Source: an uncultured Eubacteriales bacterium
GTDB lineage: Bacteria > Bacillota > Clostridia > Oscillospirales > Acutalibacteraceae
Direction: 5' to 3'
Assembly: GCA_934725425.1 (NCBI GenBank)
Contig: CAKVAX010000002.1
Span: forward strand, 1-64,000
Length of the DNA stretch: 64,000 nt
In this document: positions 33,507 to 41,629 of the stretch, in pieces
Numbering within the stretch: the stretch's first letter is position 1
Layout: every line of letters starts with the position of its first letter
Translations under genes and position numbers: made by a program
Notes under the pieces: model-generated
Told to the model about the DNA's origin: nothing
Databases searched by the model: none
The model's input: the letters and a program-made list of their open reading frames with translations, nothing else

Positions 33507-34487
33507 TTAAGTGTGTTCACCCGATAACGGGTTATTTTGAATGGCGTTTTTTACCTGATTATTCGATATATGAGTGTATATTTCTGTTGTGCCAAGATTT
33601 ACATGCCCGAGGACATCTTTTAAAATTCTGATATCCACATTACCGTACTGGTACATAAGAGTAGCTGCCGTATGCCTTAATTTGTGAACCGAATATCCCA
33701 TTCCTTTGAATCCTGCCAAGTCAAGATATTTGTTAACCAAAAGCTGAACGGTTTTTGCGCTTATCCTATTGCTATTTCTGCTTATAAACAGAGCTTTCTT
33801 ATCTTTAACTCCGTCAACCGGCCTTACTTTACGATAATTTTCAATCGCTGATTTGCACGCATCATTTAGGTAAACAGTCCTTTCCTTGTTCCCTTTACCC
33901 AGTATTTTGAGCGAGCCGTCTTCTCTTATATCGTCTGTGTTTATCCCTGTGAGTTCAGAAAGCCTGATACCACAGTTTAAAAACAGTGTAATTATGCAGT
34001 AATCTCGTTCGAGATTTTTCCCACCGTTGGCAATTACAGTGTCTAGAAGCTTTTTACTTTGTTCAAGAGTTAAAAATTTCGGCAAACGCTTACCCATTTT
34101 TGGAGTTTCCAGCTCTTTTATCGGGTTCGTTTCGAGTTCGCCTGTTTTATTAGTAAGGTATTTGAAAAACATTCTTAAACTGCACGCTTTGCGAGAGCGA
34201 GAAGCTTCACAATTTTTTCTTACTTCAGAAAGGTAATACATATATTCAAATACTTCAGTAAGAGAAATTTCTTTTATAAAATTTATGTCAACGTCATCAA
34301 TGGGGATTTTTTCAAACGGCAAATCTTCCGGTACCAATTTGTTTTTCATTTTTATATACCTAAAAAATGTCCTCAAATCTATAAAATATTCTTCGACCGT
34401 TTTAGGAGATTTACCCTTTATGGTTTGAAGGTAACCCAAAAATTTTCTGAGAATTTCGGGGCTTTGTTCGAGAATACTTTGTTTCAT
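33507..34487 (-). CDS. tyrosine recombinase, Xer type
   Basis: 326 aa. The N-terminal SAM-like core-binding domain (residues 1-130) is followed by the catalytic domain with the complete tetrad: Arg in CGIRLSEL, the second-group HKLRHTAATL (His, Arg), LGHVNLGTT (His) and the nucleophile Tyr in TEIYTHIS. A lysine in the beta-hairpin GKGNKERTVY is also present. Start at ATG 34487; the frame runs on upstream to 34775, but only through two tRNA genes. It is probably a chromosome-dimer resolvase or a general integrase; no att sites are evident next to it. Confidence 0.92.
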   Translation of the reverse strand: MKQSILEQSPEILRKFLGYLQTIKGKSPKTVEEYFIDLRTFFRYIKMKNKLVPEDLPFEKIPIDDVDINFIKEISLTEVFEYMYYLSEVRKNCEASRSRKACSLRMFFKYLTNKTGELETNPIKELETPKMGKRLPKFLTLEQSKKLLDTVIANGGKNLERDYCIITLFLNCGIRLSELTGINTDDIREDGSLKILGKGNKERTVYLNDACKSAIENYRKVRPVDGVKDKKALFISRNSNRISAKTVQLLVNKYLDLAGFKGMGYSVHKLRHTAATLMYQYGNVDIRILKDVLGHVNLGTTEIYTHISNNQVKNAIQNNPLSGEHT

Positions 34488-34508
34488 AAAATTCACCTTA
34501 TGATTTAA

Positions 34509-34538
34509 AAATACCCAATAACCTAATATTGAGTATTT
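34509..34538. terminator. terminator of the tRNA-Thr/Trp transcript
   Basis: A 12-bp stem with one wobble (34509-34520 with 34527-34538). T runs on both sides, so it may act on both strands; on the minus strand it lies after tRNA-Thr and before the recombinase. Confidence 0.65.
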
Positions 34539-34558
34539 TTTATTTTTATATTCTGTTT

Positions 34559-34634
<76 letters not shown>

Positions 34635-34642
34635 GTGCATAT

Positions 34643-34718
34643 TGGCAGGGGCAGAAGGACTCGAACCCTCGACACTCGGTTTTGGAGACCGATGCTCTAC
34701 CAACTGAGCTATACCCCT
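34643..34718 (-). tRNA. tRNA-Trp (CCA)
   Basis: Cloverleaf on the minus strand, anticodon CCA in the loop CTCCAAA, acceptor AGGGGTA (one G-U) and encoded CCA, 8 bp upstream of tRNA-Thr. The two form one transcript. Confidence 0.95.
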
Positions 34719-34818
34719 ATAAACTTGTTTGACCTCGACTTTGATTATTATACTATTTAAAAAAAATAAAGTCAAGAAAAATTATTTTCATTCAAAAATA
34801 AGATTATTAACATAAGTA

Positions 34819-34847
34819 TTGACAAAGACCTCGATAAGAAATAATAT
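34819..34847 (+). promoter_or_regulatory. promoter of the acyl carrier protein gene
   Basis: TTGACA (34819-34824), 17-bp spacer, TAATAT (34842-34847), about 58 bp before the ATG. Confidence 0.75.
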
Positions 34848-34905
34848 GTTTGAGTAGGGTGTGTTTAAAGCTACATAATAAATTTTTTATCGGAGGATTT
34901 TTTGT

Positions 34906-35190
34906 ATGTCAGAGGATTTAGATAGTATTTTTGAAAGTGTGAAAGAAATTTTGGTGGAACAATTCGGAGATGATAAAACCGAAATCACAATGGATACCGA
35001 TTTGTTCAATGATTTGGATGCTGATTCATTGGATTTAGCGGATCTGATTTCTTCTATAGAAGATGAATTCAAAGTAGAAGCAAGCGATGAAATTATCAGC
35101 AGCATAACAACAGTAGGAAATATAGTTGAATATATTGCTGAATTGAAAAGTGTTCCCGAAAAGTCAGAAAATCAATTTGACGTCAACTAA
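34906..35190 (+). CDS. acpP: acyl carrier protein
   Basis: 94 aa, acidic four-helix carrier. The DADSLDLADL motif carries Ser41, the site of 4-phosphopantetheine attachment. It has a longer tail (SVPEKSENQFDVN) than the usual 77-residue ACP, and lies alone rather than with fab genes, so it may serve a side pathway. CGGAGG precedes the ATG. The promoter of rplU lies inside its last codons. Confidence 0.9.
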   Translation: MSEDLDSIFESVKEILVEQFGDDKTEITMDTDLFNDLDADSLDLADLISSIEDEFKVEASDEIISSITTVGNIVEYIAELKSVPEKSENQFDVN

Positions 35191-35205
35191 AATTTGTGAT
35201 ACAAT
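35177..35205 (+). promoter_or_regulatory. promoter of rplU-prp-rpmA
   Basis: TTGACG (35177-35182), 17-bp spacer, TACAAT (35200-35205). It overlaps the end of the ACP gene. Confidence 0.75.
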
Positions 35206-35212
35206 AGTATAG

Positions 35213-35282
35213 CCGCTTATTGCAGGCTTTAAAAGCTTTTTAGCTGCCTGATTCAGTAGCGAGATAATAAAAAGGTAGGTGC
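35213..35282 (+). ncRNA. L21-leader-like 5-prime UTR of rplU
   Basis: About 70 nt of leader between promoter and gene, with nested short inverted repeats (GCAG...CTGC around GCTTT...AAAGC, near 35222-35256). Its position matches the L21 ribosomal-protein leader of Firmicutes. The match to the known consensus is not verified. Confidence 0.4.
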
Positions 35283-35292
35283 GTAAAAGAAG

Positions 35293-35601
35293 ATGTACGC
35301 AATTATTGAAACCGGTGGAAAACAATACAAAGTTAGTCAAGGCGACGTAATTTACGTTGAAAAACTTGACGAAACAGAAGGAAATTCTGTTGATTTTAAA
35401 GTTATTGCAGGTCAAGATGACAAAGGTTTTTATGTTGGAAACCCTGATTTGTCCTCTGCAAAAGTTTCCGGAAAAGTTCTTAAGAACGGAAAAGGAAAGA
35501 AAATCACCGTTTTTACTTACAAACCGAAAAAGAGTTGTAAGCGTAAAATGGGACATAGACAGTTCTATACAAAAGTAGAAATCGAGTCTATTAAATTTTA
35601 A
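35293..35601 (+). CDS. rplU: 50S ribosomal protein L21
   Basis: 102 aa. Family features are YAIIETGGKQYKVSQGDVIYVEKL at the N-terminus and KKITVFTYKPKKSCKRKMGHRQFYT at the C-terminus. First gene of L21-Prp-L27. Confidence 0.97.
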   Translation: MYAIIETGGKQYKVSQGDVIYVEKLDETEGNSVDFKVIAGQDDKGFYVGNPDLSSAKVSGKVLKNGKGKKITVFTYKPKKSCKRKMGHRQFYTKVEIESIKF

Positions 35602-35612
35602 GTGAATAAGTT

Positions 35613-35939
35613 ATGATTAAAGCCGAATTTTTTGTTACTAAAGAAGGATTTATTTTAGGGTTTGAAATTTGCGGTCATTCCGGCTATGCCGATCACGGAG
35701 AAGATATAGTGTGCTCTGCTGTTTCGTCTGCGGCGTATTTGGTAGCAAATACTTTGACGGATGTAATGCAAGTTAGCGCAGATGTGAAGGTTGACGATAG
35801 TTCGGGATACATGAAGTTGATCGTGGATAAAAATAAATTTTCGATGTGTAGTGATATACTAAATGGCTTAAAAATGCATTTATTATTGCTTGAAGAAATT
35901 TACTCAAAGAATTTAAAAGTAAGCTATGTGGAGGTGTAA
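35613..35939 (+). CDS. prp: ribosomal-processing cysteine protease Prp
   Basis: 108 aa. The catalytic His (GHSGYA) and Cys (EDIVCSAVSSA) of the Prp family are present. Prp removes the N-terminal extension of L27, encoded 7 bp downstream, and the L27 here has that extension (see rpmA). Its position between rplU and rpmA is conserved in Firmicutes. Confidence 0.95.
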   Translation: MIKAEFFVTKEGFILGFEICGHSGYADHGEDIVCSAVSSAAYLVANTLTDVMQVSADVKVDDSSGYMKLIVDKNKFSMCSDILNGLKMHLLLLEEIYSKNLKVSYVEV

Positions 35940-35945
35940 GGTAGA

Positions 35946-36227
35946 GTGCTTAGAATTAATATACAGCTTTTTGCTCATAAAAAAGGTCAAGGTTCCAGTA
36001 GTAACGGACGTGATTCAGAATCAAAACGTCTGGGCGTGAAGCGTGCCGATGGACAACAAGTTTTAGCAGGGAATATCCTTGTTAAACAGCGCGGAACTAA
36101 AATTCACCCCGGAAACAATGTAGGAAAGGGCTCTGATGATACTTTATTTGCTTTAATAAGCGGGAGAGTTAAATTTGAGCGTGTTGGGCGTGATCGCAAA
36201 CAAGTAAGTATCTATGCAGTAGATTAG
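35946..36227 (+). CDS. rpmA: 50S ribosomal protein L27, pro-form
   Basis: 93 aa starting at GTG 35946, with GGAGG in the end of prp. The N-terminal nine residues (LRINIQLF before AHKKG) are the extension cut off by Prp after Phe9, exposing the mature AHKKG start that reaches the peptidyl transferase centre. The rest is standard L27 (GSSSNGRDSESKRLGVK, RGTKIHPGNNVGKG). Confidence 0.97.
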   Translation: MLRINIQLFAHKKGQGSSSNGRDSESKRLGVKRADGQQVLAGNILVKQRGTKIHPGNNVGKGSDDTLFALISGRVKFERVGRDRKQVSIYAVD

Positions 36228-36257
36228 TTTTTAAATTTATTGCTTTTATTTTAAAAA

Positions 36258-36285
36258 AGCGGGTCATGATGATCTGCTTTTTTTA
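36258..36285 (+). terminator. terminator of rplU-prp-rpmA
   Basis: A 9-bp stem with two G-U pairs (36258-36266 with 36270-36278) followed by seven T. Confidence 0.8.
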
Positions 36286-36338
36286 TTCGGTATTAAAAAT
36301 TTTTAATGAAATTCAGTAGTGAAAGTCGGTGAAATTAA

Positions 36339-37604
36339 ATGTTTGTTGATATAGCAAAAATAAGGATAAAGGCGGGCAACGGCGGAGATGGAGCGGTATC
36401 TTTTCACAGAGATATCTATACGGCATATGGCGGACCTGATGGTGGAAACGGAGGCCGAGGAGGGTCTATAGTATTTCAGGCAGACAGTAATTTGTCTACG
36501 CTTTCAAATTTTAGATATAAAAAGAAATTTTTTGCAGCTAACGGTCAAAACGGAGCATCCGGTAAAAAATCCGGAAAAAGCGCAGAAGACCTAATTATAA
36601 AAGTCCCACATGGTACTTTGGTTAGGGATGCTGAAAACGGAAAAATTATTGCCGATATTTCTTCCGATGAACCCTTTGTTATTCTTAAAGGAGGGCGCGG
36701 AGGAGCCGGAAATATGAATTTTGCAGGCCCCGTAAAGCAGTCTCCAAGGTTTTCTAAGCCCGGTGAAAAAGGCTTGGAATTAGAAGTTACGTTAGAATTA
36801 AAACTTTTAGCAGATGTTGGTTTAGTTGGATATCCGAATGTAGGAAAATCAACTATCATATCAATTTTAAGCGAAGCAAAGCCACAAATTGCCAACTACC
36901 ATTTTACAACTTTGTCGCCTATCTTAGGTGTAGTGAGATATGATTCCGAAAATTCCTTTGTAATGGCGGATATCCCTGGATTGATAGAAGGCGCTTGGAA
37001 AGGAATTGGCCTTGGGCATAAATTTTTAAGGCATGTGGAAAGATGTAGGCTTTTATTGCATGTGGTTGATGTTTCGGGGTCAGAAGGGCGAAATCCTTGT
37101 CAAGATTTTGATATTATAAATAACGAATTAGAAAAATTCAGTAAAAAGCTTTCTAAACGTCCTATGCTCGTTGTGGCGAACAAATGTGATATAGCTACAG
37201 AGGAGCAAATCGAAAACTTTAGAAATTACATTTCTGAAAAAGGATATCAGTTAATTGAAATTTCTGCCGCTCAAAACAAAGGGCTTAAAAATATGCTTAA
37301 TATTGTGGTTCAAAAATTGAGCACATTGCCGCCTGCAGAGCTTTTCAAACCCGAAGAAAGTTGTGACGATTTAGGGCAGAAAGAAGATAAACTTATAATA
37401 AGAAAAATTGATTCTGCATATGAAGCCGAAGCGATGTGGCTTGATAAGTTGATAGAGTCTGTTAATTTTGAAGATTATGATTCGATGCATTATTTCCAGG
37501 ATTATATTTTAAAAGCCGGATTAATAGATGCTCTTAAAGACGCCGGCGCTATGCCCGGAGACACTATCCGCATAAAAGATATAGAATTTGATTTTTTTGA
37601 GTAA
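36339..37604 (+). CDS. obgE: GTPase Obg
   Basis: 421 aa. N-terminal glycine-rich Obg fold (residues 1-155, FVDIAKIRIKAGNGGDGAVSFHR, GGNGGRGGS), the GTPase domain with GYPNVGKST (P-loop), DIPGLIEG (switch II) and NKCD, and a C-terminal OCT domain. It has roles in 50S assembly and the stringent response. In switch II the usual SEGxGLG is WKGIGLG, an uncommon change. It is followed by mrnC with 13 bp between them. Confidence 0.95.
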   Translation: MFVDIAKIRIKAGNGGDGAVSFHRDIYTAYGGPDGGNGGRGGSIVFQADSNLSTLSNFRYKKKFFAANGQNGASGKKSGKSAEDLIIKVPHGTLVRDAENGKIIADISSDEPFVILKGGRGGAGNMNFAGPVKQSPRFSKPGEKGLELEVTLELKLLADVGLVGYPNVGKSTIISILSEAKPQIANYHFTTLSPILGVVRYDSENSFVMADIPGLIEGAWKGIGLGHKFLRHVERCRLLLHVVDVSGSEGRNPCQDFDIINNELEKFSKKLSKRPMLVVANKCDIATEEQIENFRNYISEKGYQLIEISAAQNKGLKNMLNIVVQKLSTLPPAELFKPEESCDDLGQKEDKLIIRKIDSAYEAEAMWLDKLIESVNFEDYDSMHYFQDYILKAGLIDALKDAGAMPGDTIRIKDIEFDFFE

Positions 37605-37617
37605 TTGTGAGTAAAGT

Positions 37618-38007
37618 ATGTTAAAAAAATTTATTAACAAAAATGAAATTGTGATGATGAGTCCTCAAAAACTTGCCTTTTTGGGAGATAGTGTTTACGA
37701 AATTATTGTTCGTGAAAAAATAATTTGTAGCCATAACGCCGATATAGGTGCACTTAACTCCCTAAAAGTAAAGAGCGTTTGTTGTGAGTATCAAGCGGAG
37801 CTATTTGAAAAAATTAAAGATATGCTTACTGAAGAGGAGCTTGATATCTACAAGCGTGGTCGCAATGCACATGTTAAAAAGATACCAAAAAAATCATCCC
37901 CCATTACTTATCATAAAGCAACGGGGTTGGAAGCGTTATTTGGATTTTTGTATTTGAGTGGGCAAGAAGAACGTCTAAGAGAATTATCAAATGAAATTGA
38001 TTTGTAA
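37618..38007 (+). CDS. mrnC: mini-ribonuclease III
   Basis: 129 aa. An RNase III catalytic domain without the dsRNA-binding domain. It has the SPQKLAFLGDSVYE motif with the catalytic Asp and the C-terminal HKATGLEALFGFLYLSGQ with the second acidic residue. It trims 23S rRNA ends and is a homodimer. It overlaps no gene, but lies 13 bp after obgE, so co-transcription is likely. Confidence 0.93.
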   Translation: MLKKFINKNEIVMMSPQKLAFLGDSVYEIIVREKIICSHNADIGALNSLKVKSVCCEYQAELFEKIKDMLTEEELDIYKRGRNAHVKKIPKKSSPITYHKATGLEALFGFLYLSGQEERLRELSNEIDL

Positions 38008-38060
38008 TTTGTGCAAATTATAGAATTTTGAAAATTTGATGTCGAAAACCGTAGTTTCGG

Positions 38061-38089
38061 TTGAAATTTGCTTAGAAATATGTTAAAAT
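38061..38089 (+). promoter_or_regulatory. promoter of the two-peptide operon
   Basis: TTGAAA (38061-38066), 17-bp spacer, TAAAAT (38084-38089) with upstream TG. Confidence 0.72.
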
Positions 38090-38134
38090 GTATATGTAAT
38101 CTTGAACAAATAATTGTAGAAGGAGAGTAATTTT

Positions 38135-38254
38135 ATGTTAGCATTTGGAGCAACAGCATTTTTGATTGTAGCTGTAGAAAAATTTGTAAAAAGTTTAGTT
38201 GATATGAAGTCAGTAGCATCTGACGTGGCAGGATTAGTAAAGAAATATTTATAA
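38135..38254 (+). CDS. 39-aa amphipathic peptide
   Basis: Peptide with a hydrophobic N-terminal half (LAFGATAFLIVAVEKFVKS) and a helical charged C-terminal half. No signal peptide, no GG leader. AAGGAGAG is 9 nt before the ATG. It is followed 16 bp later by another small gene with its own ribosome site. A leaderless bacteriocin, toxin or membrane-modulating peptide are possible; none is established. Confidence 0.6.
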   Translation: MLAFGATAFLIVAVEKFVKSLVDMKSVASDVAGLVKKYL

Positions 38255-38270
38255 TTTAAAGGAGATCACA

Positions 38271-38471
38271 ATGAATAAAGTAGCAAATAAAGTATGGGGC
38301 GACGTAGTTAAGACATGTTCATTTATAATAAGTACAACAGCATTATATATCTCTGCACGTGCATTTGAAAATCATGCAATAGGCACTAATTACCTTGGTG
38401 GAAACCTTATTGGAGAAAGTGCAGATAAATTTGACAACGGTAAGAAAGCTCAACCCGCAACCAAAAAATAA
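38271..38471 (+). CDS. 66-aa small peptide with a single hydrophobic segment
   Basis: Second gene of the small-peptide operon, AAAGGAG 8 nt before the ATG. A hydrophobic stretch (TCSFIISTTALYISARAF, residues 15-32) follows a short basic N-terminus, then a polar tail ending in QPATKK. It could be a membrane peptide that partners with or protects against the 39-aa peptide. No family recognised. Confidence 0.6.
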   Translation: MNKVANKVWGDVVKTCSFIISTTALYISARAFENHAIGTNYLGGNLIGESADKFDNGKKAQPATKK

Positions 38472-38479
38472 TACACCAT

Positions 38480-39577
38480 TTATGAAATAGCAGATATTAA
38501 TTTATCTGTTATTTTTTTTATTTTTTTATAGTTCATACTTTTTATGTAAATTTCTTCAATTTCATCATGAATTTCAAGTGCTCGTTTTAAATTTTTTACG
38601 CTTTCATTTAAAAACTCTTTTGATGCTTTGAAATTGAAATTCAATAAATTTTTGTGGCTTTTAACTAGGTCATTTATCAAAAATCTTTTCGAGTGTATTT
38701 TTGTAGTGCTTAATGACTTAGAAAAATTTAATTTGGAATGATAATTATTTATTATAAAAGCAATATCTGCTTCAGGAATTGCCATGGCATCAAAATGATT
38801 TTCTCCAAGCAAGCCGGAAGGAAATAATACCGTATTATAACCTTTAGACACTGCATTTTTATGAATAGTTTTAATAATTTTATTTCCCACTTCGCCTGTA
38901 GAATCTTCAATTACATATAAATTCTTAGCAAAGTGATTCAAGCTTTCCGCAAATAGATAATATCCTTTCGGAGTAACTGCACTGAGCATTTTTTGGTCTA
39001 TTTTTCCGATTTTATTATTAAATTTATTTTTAAGGATTTTTTTGCTTAGTCTAGAGCAAAATTTATCTAATTTTTGATGATTTATGGAGCTACCTATAAT
39101 ATCCTGGTTTATTGAAAATATTTCACCAAAAGCATTTAAATATTTGGCGCTTTTTTTGTGATAAAGCGCATTCAGCTTACTTAAATTTATTATTTTATCT
39201 CTTTGCTTCATTAATTTTTTTTCACTCCAACACTCACCCAGGTTTATTATAGTGTCGCTCGCACCGGGATAGGTAGGGTCCATTGTATGAGGAGCTGTAC
39301 CGTCTACTATACATTTTTTAGCTTCAGGAAAAATGACTGCGTCTACTGAATCAGGATCAGAAGAGCAGCAAATTATTTCATACTTTATTTTCAACTTTTC
39401 ATATAATTTTTCTGCAACGCTTTTCATTAATGTTGATTTACCTGTTCCGGGACCTCCTTTTAGAATGTAGCAAAACCAGCCGTTTTCTGGCTCATATAAA
39501 TAATTAAAAACGGATTTGAATCCGGTTGTACTATGCGAAGCTAAAAAAAATTTAGGTGATGAATCGATTTTTTTCAT
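38480..39577 (-). CDS. P-loop ATPase of the PRK06851-like family
   Basis: 365 aa from ATG 39577. Walker A GGPGTGKSTLM is near residue 42. The next segment (EIICCSSDPDSVDAVIFPEAK and DGTAPHTMDPTYPGA) matches a protein family found in spore-forming Firmicutes, duplicated P-loop ATPases of unknown role. A second, degenerate P-loop half is expected; around residue 205 (NLYVIEDSTGEVGNKIIK) a GxxGNK trace is visible. Function unknown. Confidence 0.8.
   Translation of the reverse strand: MKKIDSSPKFFLASHSTTGFKSVFNYLYEPENGWFCYILKGGPGTGKSTLMKSVAEKLYEKLKIKYEIICCSSDPDSVDAVIFPEAKKCIVDGTAPHTMDPTYPGASDTIINLGECWSEKKLMKQRDKIINLSKLNALYHKKSAKYLNAFGEIFSINQDIIGSSINHQKLDKFCSRLSKKILKNKFNNKIGKIDQKMLSAVTPKGYYLFAESLNHFAKNLYVIEDSTGEVGNKIIKTIHKNAVSKGYNTVLFPSGLLGENHFDAMAIPEADIAFIINNYHSKLNFSKSLSTTKIHSKRFLINDLVKSHKNLLNFNFKASKEFLNESVKNLKRALEIHDEIEEIYIKSMNYKKIKKITDKLISAIS
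38486..38520 (+). terminator. terminator of the two-peptide operon
   Basis: An 11-bp stem with one mismatch (38486-38496 with 38503-38513) and seven or more T. It lies inside the 3-prime end of the convergent ATPase gene. Confidence 0.7.
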
Positions 39578-39652
39578 AAATATAATCACTCCTTTTGAAA
39601 ATATATTATGAATTTTGGAGTGTTATTGTGAAAAAATGCTTCATCAATGTAA

Positions 39653-39679
39653 AAAACTGTACTCTATGAGTACAGTTTT
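39653..39679 (-). terminator. terminator of the ychF-UDG transcript
   Basis: A 12-bp perfect stem (39653-39664 with 39668-39679), directly followed by T on the minus strand. Confidence 0.8.
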
Positions 39680-39684
39680 ATATC

Positions 39685-40257
39685 TTAATATGTATGTGTG
39701 CACACTTCTTTTATTTTTTCTTTTAAATTTTCAAAATCTTGTATAACCAAAGATTTTTGATTGGGATTTCTAAGAATAGCTGCAGGATGAATAGTTGGCA
39801 TCATCCAAGTATTCTTTTTAAGATAAAAAGTCCCATGTTGTTTAGTTATTTTTATAGAAGGGTCTATAGTTCTCATAGCAGCGATTCTTCCGACGGCAAC
39901 TATAATTTTTGGTTTAAGTAAAAATACTTGATTTCTAAGCCAATTTATACATAATTCTTGTTCTTCAGGCAAAGGGTCACGATTTTTTGGAGGTCTGCAC
40001 TTTACCATATTTCCTATGTAAATGTTTTTTTCTCGGCTGAGTCCTATATCTGCGAGCATTGAGTCCAAAAGTTTTCCGGATCTTCCTACAAACGGTTTGC
40101 CTTGGATATCTTCCTGCTCTCCCGGTCCTTCTCCTATAAACATTACCTCAGCGTTCGTCACTCCCTGACCGAACACTACATTATGTCTTTCTTTGCATAA
40201 ATCGCACTTGGTGCACTCCATGCAGTGAGTTTTTAATTCTTCCCATGAATTATACAT
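39685..40257 (-). CDS. uracil-DNA glycosylase, type 4
   Basis: 190 aa from ATG 40257 (AAGGAG 6 nt upstream). Family 4 UDG with a 4Fe-4S cluster: Cys in CMECTKCDLC and later VKCRPPKNRDPLPEE and QELC. Motif A is GEGPGEQED, and the C-terminal motif is HPAAILRN. It removes uracil from DNA. The gene lies 16 bp after ychF on the same strand. Confidence 0.93.
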   Translation of the reverse strand: MYNSWEELKTHCMECTKCDLCKERHNVVFGQGVTNAEVMFIGEGPGEQEDIQGKPFVGRSGKLLDSMLADIGLSREKNIYIGNMVKCRPPKNRDPLPEEQELCINWLRNQVFLLKPKIIVAVGRIAAMRTIDPSIKITKQHGTFYLKKNTWMMPTIHPAAILRNPNQKSLVIQDFENLKEKIKEVCTHTY

Positions 40258-40273
40258 ATTTTTCTCCTTGATT

Positions 40274-41368
40274 TTAAACATTGAATCGGAATAAGACTAT
40301 ATCTCCGTCTTTCATTACATAATCTTTTCCTTCTGATCTTATCATGCCTTTTTCTTTTGCGACAGCCATCGAACCGCATTCAATCAAATTATCAAATGAG
40401 ATAACTTCGGCACGTATAAATCCTCTTTCAAAATCGCTGTGGATTTTTCCGGCTGCTTGAGGAGCTTTGGTACCTTTTTTTATTGTCCACGCTCTGACTT
40501 CCGGTTTTCCCGCAGTTAAATATGAAATTAATCCCAATAGTTTGTAGCATTCCGAAATTAGTCTGTCGAGACCCGATTTTTCTAGTCCTATGTCTTTTAA
40601 AAATTCTGTTTTCTCTTCTTCTTCCATCTCGGATATTTGAGCTTCAAGTTCTGCGCAAATAGGTATTACTCCCGAATTTTCACCCTGGGCTATTTTTTTA
40701 ACTTTTTCAAAATTAGCATTATTTTCCACTCCTTCAGAAAAGTCTTTTTCTGAAAGATTAGCGGCATATATTACTAATTTGTTTGTAAGTAAGTCGAGCG
40801 AATTTACAAATTTTTCTTCATCTTCACTAAAGGATAAAGATTTAACCATTTTTTCTTGTTCAAGAGCCTTTTTAATTCTTTCGCAAATTTCCAAATCGAC
40901 AGCATATTTTTTGTCTGCTTTTAAAAGCTTTTGTATTTTTTGAATTCTTTTATCTATTAATTCAAGGTCTGAAAGTATGAGTTCCAGATTTATAACTTCT
41001 ATATCCTTTGCAGGATTTATTTCTCCGCTTACGTGAATGATATTATCATTTTTAAAACAACGCACAACATGAACTATAGCGTCGACCTCACGAATGTTGG
41101 ATAAAAATTTATTTCCAAGTCCTTCTCCGTGGGATGCACCCTTTACAAGTCCCGCTATATCCACAAATTCGATAGTTGCAGGCGTGATTTTATCTGGGTT
41201 ATACATTTTAGCCAGAGTGTCTAGTCGTTCGTCCGGTACCGAAACTACTCCTATATTTGGTTCTATAGTGCAAAAAGGGTAGTTCGCAGACATTGCCCCG
41301 GCATTGGTGATAGCGTTGAATAATGTACTTTTTCCTACGTTCGGTAAACCGACTATTCCTATTTTCAT
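40274..41368 (-). CDS. ychF: redox-regulated ATPase YchF
   Basis: 364 aa. The Obg-related P-loop GLPNVGKST, DIAGLVKGASHGEGLGNKFL (switch II) and a C-terminal TGS domain (AWTIKKGTKAPQAAGKIHSDFERGFIRAE). YchF prefers ATP over GTP (the base-specific motif is NLSEKD instead of NKxD) and binds ribosomes. It is upstream of the UDG gene. Confidence 0.96.
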   Translation of the reverse strand: MKIGIVGLPNVGKSTLFNAITNAGAMSANYPFCTIEPNIGVVSVPDERLDTLAKMYNPDKITPATIEFVDIAGLVKGASHGEGLGNKFLSNIREVDAIVHVVRCFKNDNIIHVSGEINPAKDIEVINLELILSDLELIDKRIQKIQKLLKADKKYAVDLEICERIKKALEQEKMVKSLSFSEDEEKFVNSLDLLTNKLVIYAANLSEKDFSEGVENNANFEKVKKIAQGENSGVIPICAELEAQISEMEEEEKTEFLKDIGLEKSGLDRLISECYKLLGLISYLTAGKPEVRAWTIKKGTKAPQAAGKIHSDFERGFIRAEVISFDNLIECGSMAVAKEKGMIRSEGKDYVMKDGDIVLFRFNV

Positions 41369-41528
41369 ATTTTCCCTCCGAATGGTATGAAATTTATATT
41401 CTACTCTTAATGATAATATTTTATGAAGTATTTATCAATACTATCTGTCATAAATAAAAGAAATATTAAAGATTAGTGATAATTGGTTGAAAAGTAAGAT
41501 TAATTTTGAAAAATATGTACATAAAATA

Positions 41529-41556
41529 TTTACAATTTGAAAAAATATGGTATAAT
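41529..41556 (+). promoter_or_regulatory. promoter of the secreted-protein operon
   Basis: TTTACA (41529-41534), 16-bp spacer, TATAAT (41551-41556). Confidence 0.65.
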
Positions 41557-41629
41557 ATCATAAATGTAAACAGAAATATGGAGGTGGTATAAACTTATTG
41601 GGAAAAATATTTTTAAGGAGATGAATAAA

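Noticed and set aside
33507..34487. The tyrosine recombinase as integrase of a mobile island
   Set aside because: No direct repeats, element genes or boundary were seen nearby; the surroundings are core genes. A Xer role is as likely.
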